Notes: generated by a model not told the origin, from the sequence alone. DNA of 64,000 nt from an uncultured Arachnia sp. (GCA_934636715.1 CAKUBE010000010.1:4146-68145), one strand, 5' to 3'; positions 54,361 to 62,680 are shown, counted from the stretch's first letter. Numbers and translations are program-made.

Positions 54361-54522
54361 GAGGAGCTGCCTTTCACCGGTTCGCAAAGCAGACCCCCGT
54401 GGTGACTCCTGAACTGGTTGCGCCCAGCGTAGGGGGGTATGCTCACCGCGGTGGGAAAACGGTGAAATGGTGGACACGGCTACCGTCCGGCCTTGTGGCG
54501 AGCGCTTCCGGGGATGCGGACC

Positions 54523-54554
54523 TTGATTTGTGTTTCCCGACGGGGGTGTACTAG
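54523..54554 (+). promoter_or_regulatory. Possible promoter of the tRNA-Gly-Cys-Val cluster
   Basis: TTGATT (54523-54528) and TACTAG (54549-54554) lie 20 bases apart; using TGTACT (54547-54552) as -10 gives the better spacing of 18. The pair lies about 55 bases before tRNA-Gly. The remaining gap 54361-54608 also has to hold the divergent desaturase promoter, and I see nothing else in it. Confidence 0.35.
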
Positions 54555-54608
54555 TGTTCTCAACGCGCCGAACGGGGCGGATCGAAGATCCCAGCCGGAA
54601 AGCGCATT

Positions 54609-54681
54609 GCGGACGTGGCTCAGTTGGTAGAGCATCACCTTGCCAAGGTGAGGGTCGCGAGTTCGAATCTCGTCGTCCGCT
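54609..54681 (+). tRNA. tRNA-Gly (anticodon GCC)
   Basis: Acceptor GCGGACG/CGTCCGC, D arm GGCTCAGTTGGTAGAGC, anticodon stem TCACC/GGTGA with loop TTGCCAA (anticodon GCC), T arm CGCGAGTTCGAATCTCG. Discriminator T; CCA is not encoded. It is the first of three tRNA genes in a cluster. Confidence 0.95.
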
Positions 54682-54731
54682 CGGAGACTTTGTCTCTCCC
54701 GAACCCACGCGGAGAGGGAAACCTCCATCGC

Positions 54732-54802
54732 GGTGGAGTGGCCGAGAGGCGAGGCAACGGACTGCAAATCCGTGTACACGGGTTCAAATCCCGTCTCCAC
54801 CT
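54732..54802 (+). tRNA. tRNA-Cys (anticodon GCA)
   Basis: Acceptor GGTGGAG/CTCCACC, anticodon stem ACGGA/TCCGT with loop CTGCAAA (anticodon GCA), T arm CGGGTTCAAATCCCG. Discriminator T; CCA not encoded. Only one base separates it from the next tRNA gene. Confidence 0.95.
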
Positions 54803-54803
54803 C

Positions 54804-54875
54804 GGGCGGTTGGCGCAGTGGTAGCGCGCTTCCTTGACACGGAAGAGGTCGCCAGTTCAAACCTGGCATCGCCCA
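54804..54875 (+). tRNA. tRNA-Val (anticodon GAC)
   Basis: Acceptor GGGCGGT/ATCGCCC (one G-U pair), D arm GGCGCAGTGGTAGCGC, anticodon stem CTTCC/GGAAG with loop TTGACAC (anticodon GAC), T arm GCCAGTTCAAACCTGGC. Discriminator A; the next bases are CCG, so CCA is not encoded, unlike tRNA-Val(CAC) at 53132. Confidence 0.95.
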
Positions 54876-54880
54876 CCGAG

Positions 54881-54915
54881 AAACCCCTAGTCAAACTTGT
54901 TTGGCTAGGGGTTTT
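54881..54915 (+). terminator. Rho-independent terminator of the tRNA cluster
   Basis: AAACCCCTAGTCAAAC pairs with GTTTGGCTAGGGGTTT over 16 positions (one T-G pair) and ends in TTTT, five bases after tRNA-Val. It is the clearest intrinsic terminator in the window. Confidence 0.85.
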
Positions 54916-54935
54916 CGCGTACCGTCCCGCAGGCC

Positions 54936-54964
54936 TTGACATGATCGAACACCTATTCGATTAT
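54936..54964 (+). promoter_or_regulatory. SOS-regulated promoter of imuA'-imuB-dnaE2
   Basis: TTGACA (54936-54941), 17-base spacer, GATTAT (54959-54964). The LexA box fills the spacer. Transcription should start about seven bases after the -10 box, which is the GTG start codon of imuA' at 54971, so the mRNA would be leaderless. Confidence 0.65.
54945..54960. promoter_or_regulatory. LexA binding site (SOS box)
   Basis: TCGAACACCTATTCGA matches the actinobacterial SOS box TCGAACNNNNGTTCGA at 11 of 12 fixed positions. It lies between the -35 and -10 boxes of the mutasome operon, so LexA would block the promoter until DNA damage. Confidence 0.9.
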
Positions 54965-54970
54965 TAGAGG

Positions 54971-55669
54971 GTGTCTCTCTCACCCGTCCGCGCAGCGTCT
55001 CCCGCATCGGAGTTGATGCGGCAGCTGCGCGCGCAGGTCGAGGACAAGGGCGAACGACACGCTCCTTCGCGGCTGTTCGCGGTGCCGGAGGAGATGGTGG
55101 GCCTGCTGCCGGAGGGCGGGCTCAGGCCGGGGTCGGCCTACGCGCTGGGCAGTGCCGGCGCGTTGCTGCACGCCCTGCTCGCCGAACCTTCCCGGACGGG
55201 GACCTGGTGCGGAGTCGTCGGCATGCCCGAACTGGGGCTGGAGGCGGCGCACCAGGCCGGGGTGGTGCTGGACCGGCTGGTGCTTGTTCCCGAGCCCGGC
55301 CGGCGGTGGCTGTCGGCCGTCGCGGCGCTGGCCGAGGTTCTCGGCGTCGTCGCGGTCCGCCCCAGCGGTTCGGTGGCCCCGGCCGACGCGGCTCGCCTGG
55401 CCTCCCGACTGCGGGACAGGGAGGCGACGCTGCTCGTCGTCGGAGACTGGCCCCGGGCGGAGGCCGTGCTGCGAGTGGGGGAGCCCCGCTGGTCCGGGGT
55501 GGGCTCCGGATACGGGAACCTGAACCAGCGGGAGGTGACGCTCACCATCACCTCCAAGCGGATGGCCCGCCCACGCAGCGCCCGGCTGCTGCTGCCTGGC
55601 CCGGACGGTCACCTGGGCCGGGCGCAGACACCCGCGCCCGCGCGGGGCACGCTGAGGGCCGTCGGGTGA
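54971..55669 (+). CDS. imuA: ImuA'-like protein of the SOS mutasome
   Basis: A 232-residue RecA-fold protein that links ImuB and DnaE2 in damage-induced mutagenesis. It begins [19 protein letters not shown]; the place where a Walker A loop would be reads GSAGALLHALLAE and has no Lys, so ATP binding is unlikely. Later motifs are GVVGMPELGLEAAHQAGVVLDRLVLVPEPGRRWLSAVAALAEVLGVV (spread over residues 78-125) and LNQREVTLTITSKRMARPR near 190. The GTG lies at the expected transcription start. Its stop overlaps the imuB start by four bases (GTGA). Confidence 0.85.
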   Translation: MSLSPVRAASPASELMRQLRAQVEDKGERHAPSRLFAVPEEMVGLLPEGGLRPGSAYALGSAGALLHALLAEPSRTGTWCGVVGMPELGLEAAHQAGVVLDRLVLVPEPGRRWLSAVAALAEVLGVVAVRPSGSVAPADAARLASRLRDREATLLVVGDWPRAEAVLRVGEPRWSGVGSGYGNLNQREVTLTITSKRMARPRSARLLLPGPDGHLGRAQTPAPARGTLRAVG

Positions 55670-57213
55670 CCGCCTCGACGACGCCGCAGCCGCTGCGCTG
55701 CGGCGTGATCTGGTTTCCCGAGTGGCCCGCGACCGCCTGGGCCCAGTCCGAGGGGCGCGGGGCAGAAGTAGCGGTGGCCCTGTTCGAGGCCAATCGCGTG
55801 GTCTCCTGTTCCCCGGCGGCACAGGCGGAGGGGGTGCACCGCGGCCAGCGACGACGGGAAGCGCAGGTGCGCTGCCCCACGCTGGTCGTGGCATCCGTCG
55901 ACGTCGACAGGGATCACCGCCTGTTCGCCCCGCTCGTGGATCGGCTCGAGGAGGTGAGCCCTGGCGTCCAGGTGATCCGGCCCGGACTCGTCGCGCTCCG
56001 GATGCGCGGTCCGGCCCGGTACTACGGCGGCGAGCGGCAGGCGGCCACGCGGTTGCTGGAGGCGATGGACGAGGCCGGCGTCGGCGGTTCCCGGGTAGGA
56101 GTGGCAGACGGGATGTTCACCGCTGAGCAGGCGGCCTACGACCCCGAGCGGATCCGGATCGTGCCACCCGGCGAGGCCGCCGCGTTCCTGACCCCGCTGC
56201 CGGTCAACCGCTTGGGCGACGACGAGCTGGACGCGCTGCTGCCCCGGCTCGGGGTCCGGCGGCTCGGCGACTTCGCGGCCCTCGACGAGTCCCTCGTCCG
56301 GGACCGCTTCGGCGAGAACGGCCTCCGCTTGCACGCCCTGGCCGCGGGCCGGGACCCGCGCGCCGTCCGGGCGCGCACCCCTCCCGTCGACCTGGAGCGC
56401 CAGGTGGAGTTCTCGCCGGCGCTGGAACTGGTGGACCAGGTGGCCTTCGGCGTGCGGGCGACGGCGGACGAGTTCGTCGCGGGGCTGGCCGAGCACCACC
56501 TCGTGTGCACCGAGCTGCGGGTGATTCTCACGGCAGAGGAAGGGGAGCGCGCGGAGCGGGTGTGGCTGCATCCCGCGGCCTTCGACGCGGCCGCCGTCGT
56601 CGACAGGGTGCGGTGGCAGCTGCAGGCCGCCGCGGGCACCCAGATCGACAGCGGCGTGGTGCGGGTGCGGCTCGAGCCGGTCGCCGTGGACGCTGCGGTC
56701 CATCACCGGCCGACCCTGTTCGGCTCGGGCGCTGACGAAAGGGTGCACCACGCGCTGTCTCGCGTGCAGGCGATGCTGGGCGCCGACGGAGTGGTCACCG
56801 CCGTGATCGGCGGCGGGCGTCGGCTGGCCGAGCGGCAGGTGCTCGTCCCCTGGGGGGAGCGCGCGGTGCTGCCGCTGGCCCCGGACCGTCCCTGGCCGGG
56901 CCACCTGACCGCGCCCCTGCCCGCCACCCTGTTCGAGGGCATCCGCAGAATGGCCGTCCTCGCCGACGACGGCGCCGGCATCACGGTGGATGACCGCGGG
57001 CTCCTCTCGGCGCATCCCGCCCTGTTGATCGACGGCGCCCGCCGCCGCCCGATCGCGGCGTGGGCGGGGCCGTGGCCGATGGACGAGCGCACCTGGGACC
57101 CGGCTCGTCGCCGTCGTGCCCATCGGTTCCAGGTGGTCGACGACACCCAGACCGCGTGGCTGCTGCTGTGCCAGGACGACGGTACCTGGCTGGCCGAGGG
57201 GAGGTACGACTGA
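55666..57213 (+). CDS. imuB: ImuB, inactive Y-family polymerase of the mutasome
   Basis: A 515-residue Y-family polymerase relative that acts as a scaffold rather than an enzyme. The first motif reads GVIWFPEWPATAW in place of DxDxFYA, and the SIDE motif region reads RPGLVALRM, so the metal-binding Asp and Glu residues are absent, as is normal for ImuB. Palm, fingers and little-finger parts are otherwise present, and the C-terminal tail (from about 400) would bind partners and the sliding clamp. GTG at 55666 overlaps the imuA' stop; the imuB stop shares one base with the dnaE2 start (TGATG). Confidence 0.9.
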   Translation: MTASTTPQPLRCGVIWFPEWPATAWAQSEGRGAEVAVALFEANRVVSCSPAAQAEGVHRGQRRREAQVRCPTLVVASVDVDRDHRLFAPLVDRLEEVSPGVQVIRPGLVALRMRGPARYYGGERQAATRLLEAMDEAGVGGSRVGVADGMFTAEQAAYDPERIRIVPPGEAAAFLTPLPVNRLGDDELDALLPRLGVRRLGDFAALDESLVRDRFGENGLRLHALAAGRDPRAVRARTPPVDLERQVEFSPALELVDQVAFGVRATADEFVAGLAEHHLVCTELRVILTAEEGERAERVWLHPAAFDAAAVVDRVRWQLQAAAGTQIDSGVVRVRLEPVAVDAAVHHRPTLFGSGADERVHHALSRVQAMLGADGVVTAVIGGGRRLAERQVLVPWGERAVLPLAPDRPWPGHLTAPLPATLFEGIRRMAVLADDGAGITVDDRGLLSAHPALLIDGARRRPIAAWAGPWPMDERTWDPARRRRAHRFQVVDDTQTAWLLLCQDDGTWLAEGRYD

Positions 57214-60200
57214 TGGGATTCGACAACCCGCCGATGCGATGGTCGGAGCTCGAACGCACCCTGAGCGCCCCGAAGCCGAACCCGAACCCGGAACAGGGGC
57301 CGGGCGGCGACGTCCCGTTCTCCCGCAAGCGCGCCCCGTACGTCCCGCCGCCGGTCGAGCGCCCCGTCGACGCGGTGCCCTACGCCGAGCTCCACGCGCA
57401 CTCGTCGTTCTCCTTCCTCGACGGCGCCTCCTCGCCGGCAGATCTGGTCGTCGAGGCGGAGCGGCTCGGGCTGCACGCGCTGGCGCTGACCGATCACGAC
57501 GGGCTCTACGGCATCACCCGCTTCGCGGAGGCGGCCGAGCCGGAGACGGTGACGCTGAAGACCGTCTTCGGGGCGGAGCTCTCCCTGGGGCTGCCCGCGC
57601 CCCAGACGGGAAACCCGGACCCCGTCGGCAGCCACCTCCTGGTGCTGGCCAACGGCGAGGAGGGCTACCACCGGCTGGCCGGGGAGATCACTCACGCGCA
57701 GCTCGCGGGAGGAGAGAAGGGCAGGCCGGTCTACGACCTCGCCGCGCTGGCCGAGGCCGGTCGCGATCACTGGGTGATCCTGACCGGTTGCCGCAAGGGG
57801 GCGGTGCGGCAGGCGCTCCTGACCGGCGGCATCGAGGCCGCGGGGCGGGAGCTCGACGCGCTCGTCGACCTCTTCGGCCGGGTCTACGTGGAGCTGACCG
57901 ATCACGGGCACCCGCTGGACTCCGCCCACAACGACGCCCTCGCCGCGCTCGCGGCCACGCGGGGCCTGCCCGTCCTCGCCACCGGGAACGTGCACTACGC
58001 CACGCCCGCGCAGCACCCCCTCGCCCAGGCCGTCGCGGCCATCCGGGCGAACACGAGCCTCGACGAACTGGACGGGTGGCTGCCTGCCGCGGGGATGGCC
58101 TTCCTCCGCTCCGGTGCCGAGATGACGAGGCTCTTCGCCCGCTACCCCGGGGCGGTGGCGCGCACCGTCGAGCTCGCGGACGAGCTGGCCTTCCCGCTGC
58201 GCAGGGCCAAGCCCGCTCTCCCGAAGCAGGACGTGCCGAAGGGGCATACCCCCATGTCCTGGCTCCGGGAACTGGTCAGCAGGGCCATTCCGGAGAAGTA
58301 CCCCCGGCTCGACGACGCGGGGAGGCAGCGGATCGAGCGCGAGTTGGCCGTCATCGAGGAGAAGGACTTCCCCGGCTACTTCCTGATCGTCCACGACATC
58401 GTCGCCGAGGCCCACAGCCTCGGCATCCTGTGCCAGGGCAGGGGATCGGCGGCCAACTCCGCCGTCTGCTACCTGCTGGGCATCACCGCGGTGGACTCGA
58501 TCCGCTACAACCTGCCCTTCGAGCGCTTCCTCTCGGCCATACGCGACGAGGAGCCCGACATCGACGTCGACTTCGACTCAGACCGCCGCGAGGAGATCAT
58601 TCAGTGGGTCTTCGACCGCTATGGGCGCACGCGCGCCGCGCAGGTGTGCAACGTCATCCAGTACCGGCCGAAGAACGCCGTCCGCGACATCGCGAAGGCC
58701 CTGGGCTATTCGCCGGGCCAACAGGATGCCTTCTCCCGGCGCGTCGAGCATTGGAATCTGCCGGATCCCGACGACGAGGAGGACGGCGTTCCGCGGGGCG
58801 TGCTGGACCTGGCCACCCAGCTGCTGAAGGCGCCCCGGCACCTGGGCATCCACTCGGGCGGGATGGTGCTCACCGAGCGCCCGGTGGGCGAAGTCGTGCC
58901 CGTCGAGCATGCCCGGATGGAGAAGAGGACTGTCATCCAGTGGGACAAGGACGACGCGGCCTGGATGGGGCTGGTGAAGTTCGACCTGCTCGGCCTCGGC
59001 ATGCTCGCCGCGCTGCAGCACTGCTTCACCCTGATCAGGGAGAGCACGGGCGAGGACTGGGGTTTGGCGACCATCCCCAAGGAGGAGGCCGGCGTCTACG
59101 ACATGCTCTGCCGCGCGGACGCCATCGGGGTCTTTCAGGTGGAGTCGCGCGCGCAGATGGGCCTGCTGCCGCGGCTGCGCCCGCGGGCGTTCTACGACCT
59201 GGCCATCGAGATCGCGCTGATCCGCCCCGGCCCCATCCAGGGCGGGGCCGTGCACCCGTTCGTGCGGCGCAAGCTCGGCCAGGAGAAGGTCACCTACGTC
59301 CATCCCAAGCTCGAGCCCGTCCTGGGCCGCACCCTCGGCATTCCCGTCTTCCAGGAGCAGCTGATGCAGATGGCCATGGCCGTCGGCGACTGCACGGGCG
59401 AGGACGCGGACCTGTTGCGCCGCGCGATGGGCTCCAAGCGGGGGGTTGAGCGGATCAGCTCCCTGAAGAAGAAGCTCTACAAAGGGATGGAGGGCAACGG
59501 GCTGACCGGGCAGGTCGCGGATCAGCTCTACGCCCAGATCGAGGCGTTCGCGAACTTCGGCTTCGCGGAGTCGCACTCGCTGAGCTTCGCGCTGCTGGTC
59601 TACGCCAGCTCCTGGCTCAAGCTGCACTACCCGGCCGCCTTCCTCGCCGGGCTGCTGCGTTCGCAGCCGATGGGGTTCTACTCAGCGGCCACCCTCACCG
59701 CCGACGCCCGCAGGCACGGCGTGGAGGCGCGGCGGCCGGACCTGCGGCTCTCGGGTGTCGATGCCGGGCTCGAGCCGCTCGGCGAGGATCGGGGGCCGAC
59801 GGGGATGGCCGCCTGCTGCGACGTCGAGCAGCCTCCGGTCCCGGAGTTCGACCCGGACGCCCCCGACCTCGGCGCCGACCATCGCCGCGACGGCAACTTC
59901 GCGGTCAGGCTGGGCCTGGCCGGCGTCCGCGGGATAGGCGGGAAGGTGGCGCAGCGCATCGTCGCCGAGCGCGACGCGGGTGGCCCCTACACCTCCATGG
60001 AGGACCTCGCCCGGCGGGCGGGCTTGGGGGAGGAGCAGCTCGCGGCGCTCGCGACGGCCGGCGTCTTCGACGGCCTGGGGTTGAGCCGGCGGCAGGCGCT
60101 CTGGCGGGCGGGCACCGCCGCGCTGGACCAGGCGGGGACGCTGCCGGGGCTGATCACGCCGCTGCAGCCGCCCTTGTTCGACGGCCAGACGGGCCTCGAG

Positions 60201-60602
60201 GTGCTCTCCGACGACCTGTGGGCCACCGGGATCTCCACCTCGGACCACCTCCTCGCCCACCTGCGGCCGCACCTCGACGAGCGCGGCGTGCTGTCGTCCG
60301 ACACGCTGCGCTGGGTGGAGCCCGGCAGCAGGATCCGCGTCGCGGGCCTGGTCACGCACCGGCAGCGGCCGTCGACGGCGTCGGGGATCACCTTCCTCAA
60401 CCTCGAGGACGAGCACGGGTTGCTGAATATCGTCTGCTCCGCCGGCGTCTGGACCCGGCACCGTCGGCTCCTCCGCGAGGCCCGCGGCCTGGTCATCCGC
60501 GGCATCCTCGAACGCTCCGAGGAGGGCGTCGTCAACCTGCTCGCCGAGCAGGTCGAGCCCCTGCCGGTCACGGTGAGGCACACCTCGCGCGACTTCCATT
60601 AA
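57213..60602 (+). CDS. dnaE2: Error-prone DNA polymerase III alpha subunit
   Basis: A 1129-residue C-family polymerase, the enzyme of SOS mutagenesis in actinobacteria. An N-terminal PHP domain has ELHAHSSFSFLDGAS and LTDHDGLYG. The palm carries the catalytic Asp residues in EPDIDVDFDSDRRE (about 447-456), and QGRGSAANSAVCYLLGI, HLGIHSGGMVLTERP, FQVESRAQMGLLPRLRP and FNFGFAESHS-like FANFGFAESHSLSFA follow. A helix-hairpin-helix part and an OB fold (RIRVAGLVTHRQRPSTASGITFLNLED) end the protein. It lacks the clamp-binding and tau-binding tail of DnaE1. It is coupled to imuB by TGATG. Confidence 0.96.
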   Translation: MGFDNPPMRWSELERTLSAPKPNPNPEQGPGGDVPFSRKRAPYVPPPVERPVDAVPYAELHAHSSFSFLDGASSPADLVVEAERLGLHALALTDHDGLYGITRFAEAAEPETVTLKTVFGAELSLGLPAPQTGNPDPVGSHLLVLANGEEGYHRLAGEITHAQLAGGEKGRPVYDLAALAEAGRDHWVILTGCRKGAVRQALLTGGIEAAGRELDALVDLFGRVYVELTDHGHPLDSAHNDALAALAATRGLPVLATGNVHYATPAQHPLAQAVAAIRANTSLDELDGWLPAAGMAFLRSGAEMTRLFARYPGAVARTVELADELAFPLRRAKPALPKQDVPKGHTPMSWLRELVSRAIPEKYPRLDDAGRQRIERELAVIEEKDFPGYFLIVHDIVAEAHSLGILCQGRGSAANSAVCYLLGITAVDSIRYNLPFERFLSAIRDEEPDIDVDFDSDRREEIIQWVFDRYGRTRAAQVCNVIQYRPKNAVRDIAKALGYSPGQQDAFSRRVEHWNLPDPDDEEDGVPRGVLDLATQLLKAPRHLGIHSGGMVLTERPVGEVVPVEHARMEKRTVIQWDKDDAAWMGLVKFDLLGLGMLAALQHCFTLIRESTGEDWGLATIPKEEAGVYDMLCRADAIGVFQVESRAQMGLLPRLRPRAFYDLAIEIALIRPGPIQGGAVHPFVRRKLGQEKVTYVHPKLEPVLGRTLGIPVFQEQLMQMAMAVGDCTGEDADLLRRAMGSKRGVERISSLKKKLYKGMEGNGLTGQVADQLYAQIEAFANFGFAESHSLSFALLVYASSWLKLHYPAAFLAGLLRSQPMGFYSAATLTADARRHGVEARRPDLRLSGVDAGLEPLGEDRGPTGMAACCDVEQPPVPEFDPDAPDLGADHRRDGNFAVRLGLAGVRGIGGKVAQRIVAERDAGGPYTSMEDLARRAGLGEEQLAALATAGVFDGLGLSRRQALWRAGTAALDQAGTLPGLITPLQPPLFDGQTGLEVLSDDLWATGISTSDHLLAHLRPHLDERGVLSSDTLRWVEPGSRIRVAGLVTHRQRPSTASGITFLNLEDEHGLLNIVCSAGVWTRHRRLLREARGLVIRGILERSEEGVVNLLAEQVEPLPVTVRHTSRDFH

Positions 60603-60604
60603 GA

Positions 60605-60640
60605 GGGAGATTTGGCACCAGAACTGGTGCTGTATCTCCC
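60605..60640. terminator. Hairpin between the convergent dnaE2 and araC genes
   Basis: GGGAGAT-TTG-GCACCAG-AA-CTGGTGC-TGT-ATCTCCC forms two stacked seven-base stems with a small symmetric internal loop. It is symmetric on both strands and lies two bases after the dnaE2 stop and 15 bases before the end of the AraC gene, so it probably ends transcription from both sides. There is no U run. Confidence 0.6.
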
Positions 60641-60655
60641 AGTCAAGGAGCGCGG

Positions 60656-61408
60656 TCAGGACGCGGCGAAGCGGGCGGCGTAGGCGGTCGGGGTCTCGCC
60701 GAGGTGCGTGCGGAAGGCGCGGCTGAAGGCGGAATGGTTGTCGTACCCCACCCGGCGGGCGACCGCGCTCACCGTGCCGCGCTGGCGGAGCAGGGCGCAC
60801 GCCGCCTCGAGCCGGCAGAGCGTCCGCCATTTGCCGAACGACAGCTCGGTCTCGGCCAGGAAGGCGCGCTCCAGCGAGCGGGGCGAGACGTGGGCCGCGG
60901 CCGCCCACTCGGCGATCGTGCGGGGGTCGCCCGGATCGAAGAGCAACGACTCGGCGACGGCGACCGCCGACGGGGACCGGGGAAGGCGCAGCGACGAGTC
61001 CGGCCGGGTCGCCTGTTCGATGTGGCCCAGGAGTTGCCGTTGGGTGTTCGTCGGCGGCGCGATGATCGAGTTCTGCGCCGCGATCTCCACGAGGCACTGC
61101 AGCTGGGCCTGGGAGTCGAGGGTGATGACGGTCGGCTCGGTGATCGTGGTGGCGATGGTGTCGACGTCGAAGAAGATGGGCAGCAGCACGGAGTCGGCGT
61201 GCACGGTGAACGCGTGCCTGCTTCCCGGCGGCACCCAGATCGCCTCGTGCCGGGTCAGCTCATAGTGCCGGCCGTCGATGGTGAAGCTGCTCCCGCCGTG
61301 CGCCTGCCAGAGCAGGATGTGGTAGTCGGTGTGCATCCGCGGCCCGATCGTCGTGGCCGGGACCCGGAATTCGCGGGACAGCGCGTCGGGGCCGCGGCGG
61401 GTGAGCAT
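60656..61408 (-). CDS. AraC-family regulator with cupin domain
   Basis: A 250-residue regulator. The N-terminal cupin (about residues 25-90) has MHTDYHILLWQAHGGSSFTIDG and EAIWVPPGSRHAF. Two HTH motifs follow: RTIAEWAAAAHVSPRSLERAFLAE and TVSAVARRVGYDNHSAFSRAFRTHLGETPTAYAARF (residues about 165-248). It is divergent from the iron uptake operon, and regulators in this place often respond to the ferric siderophore. ATG 61408 shares its A with the stop of a short upstream frame. An in-frame GTG one codon earlier is possible. Confidence 0.87.
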   Translation of the reverse strand: MLTRRGPDALSREFRVPATTIGPRMHTDYHILLWQAHGGSSFTIDGRHYELTRHEAIWVPPGSRHAFTVHADSVLLPIFFDVDTIATTITEPTVITLDSQAQLQCLVEIAAQNSIIAPPTNTQRQLLGHIEQATRPDSSLRLPRSPSAVAVAESLLFDPGDPRTIAEWAAAAHVSPRSLERAFLAETELSFGKWRTLCRLEAACALLRQRGTVSAVARRVGYDNHSAFSRAFRTHLGETPTAYAARFAAS

Positions 61409-61449
61409 CACCGTCGGTCTCGCAGGATCGCGCGACGGGGCCAGGGCAT
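61408..61449 (-). CDS. Possible 13-residue leader peptide of the AraC gene
   Basis: ATG at 61449 has GGAGG eight bases upstream, a better ribosome site than that of the AraC gene itself. It encodes MPWPRRAILRDRR and its TGA shares a base with the AraC ATG (TGATG), the layout of translational coupling. It is too short for any codon-bias test. Five of 13 residues are Arg, so it could slow ribosomes when arginine or charged tRNA is low; that is inference. Confidence 0.4.
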   Translation of the reverse strand: MPWPRRAILRDRR

Positions 61450-61517
61450 CGAGGGCACCTCCGGAGAGTCTGTCGTGTGCGGCACAACGAGCGCCGTAAA
61501 CCGCACAGGGTATTTGG

Positions 61518-61536
61518 TTAGGTAAGGCTACTATAA
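61518..61536. promoter_or_regulatory. DtxR/IdeR-like iron box
   Basis: TTAGGTAAGGCTACTATAA agrees with the IdeR consensus TTAGGTTAGGCTAACCTAA at 15 of 19 positions, with a well-kept left half. It overlaps the -10 box of the uptake operon and sits just upstream of a possible -10 box (TACCCT, 61512-61507) of the divergent AraC gene, so one iron-bound repressor could act on both. Confidence 0.75.
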
Positions 61537-61537
61537 T
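61532..61537 (+). promoter_or_regulatory. -10 box of the iron-siderophore uptake operon
   Basis: TATAAT is a perfect -10 hexamer, the best in the window. The -35 region 17 bases upstream (GGTATT) is poor. Transcription would begin near 61544, leaving a leader of about 70 bases before the ATG at 61613. Confidence 0.6.
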
Positions 61538-61612
61538 TCTGCTCACACGGGCCGGCCGCCTCCCAGCCGGCCCCTCCGCGGGACCTCCCGCTACGCAGAA
61601 AGTGACCTCTCG

Positions 61613-62680
61613 ATGAGAACGCCTACCTCGATCGTCCTGCTCCTCGCCGCCTCGGCCGCCCTGGTCGGTTGCGGCGGACAGGCCGGGGCGCCGACCACGC
61701 CCGCCGAGTCCCCGAGCGCCCCTGCGGCGCAGCAGGCCGCCGACGCCCTGGTGCCCGCGGCGGAGGGGACGACCGCCTACCCGCTGACGCTGACCACGCC
61801 CTACGGCACGACGACCTTGGAGGAGCGCCCGGAACGGATCGCCGTGGTCGGCGGCCTCGGCGAGGTCGACGTGGTGCTGGCGCTGGGGGTCAAGCCGGTG
61901 GTCTCGCCGGAGAAGGCCGACGGCAGGGCCTGGTACCCGCAGTTCACCGAGCAGCTCGCCGAGGCCACCGTCATCAACCCCTGGGCCGACGCCATGGAGA
62001 TCGAGGCGATCCTGTCCGCCAAGCCCGACCTGATCGTCGCCTTCAGCGGCGACGTCGAGAACAACTACGAGCGGATGGCCAAGATCGCCCCGGTCCTCGG
62101 CTTCGAGACCGCCGACGGCGATCCCGGCGACTGGCGCGCCGTCACCACGGCGGTCGGCGCGGCGCTCGACCTGACGAAGGCCGCAGATCAGGCGATCGCC
62201 GACGCCGAGCAGCACGTCGCCGACGTGGCCGCGGAGAACCCGCAGTTCGCGGGCAAGACGCTCGCGGTCCTGATCAACCGCGGCCAGGCGAGCGGGATCG
62301 AGTTCGTCAACGCGGCGGGCAACCCTGCCGAGGAGATCCTGAGCGGGCTGGGCATCGCCCCGCACCCGAATGCCGCCGCCTTCGCCGGCGACAACTGGGA
62401 GGTCAGCCTCGAGAACATCGGCATGGTCGACGGCGACGGCCTGCTCATCGCCCAGCACGGCGGCGAGGGCACCGCTGAGGACGCCGAAGCCTGGCTGAAC
62501 GCCAGCCCCCTCTTCCAGGCGCTGAACGTGGTGAAGGAGGACCGGGTGTCCTACCTGCTTCCGGACCCGAAGACCGGTGGCCTCGACATCGCCTGGTCGT
62601 TCTCCCACCCCACCGCCGTCAACCTGATCTGGACCGTGGACGCGCTCAACGAGGCGCTCGAGGGTTCGTTCCCGCGGTGA
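61613..62680 (+). CDS. Iron-siderophore ABC transporter substrate-binding lipoprotein
   Basis: A 355-residue class III solute-binding protein (FecB/FepB-like). The signal peptide ends in a lipobox LVGC with the lipidated Cys at residue 20. A Ser/Pro/Ala-rich linker follows, then the two-lobe PeripBP fold with ERIAVVGGLGEVDVVLALGVKPV and AILSAKPDLIVAFSG. It catches a ferric siderophore outside the membrane and hands it to the two permeases. The final TGA overlaps the next GTG start by four bases. No ATPase gene is visible before the window ends. Confidence 0.92.
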   Translation: MRTPTSIVLLLAASAALVGCGGQAGAPTTPAESPSAPAAQQAADALVPAAEGTTAYPLTLTTPYGTTTLEERPERIAVVGGLGEVDVVLALGVKPVVSPEKADGRAWYPQFTEQLAEATVINPWADAMEIEAILSAKPDLIVAFSGDVENNYERMAKIAPVLGFETADGDPGDWRAVTTAVGAALDLTKAADQAIADAEQHVADVAAENPQFAGKTLAVLINRGQASGIEFVNAAGNPAEEILSGLGIAPHPNAAAFAGDNWEVSLENIGMVDGDGLLIAQHGGEGTAEDAEAWLNASPLFQALNVVKEDRVSYLLPDPKTGGLDIAWSFSHPTAVNLIWTVDALNEALEGSFPR

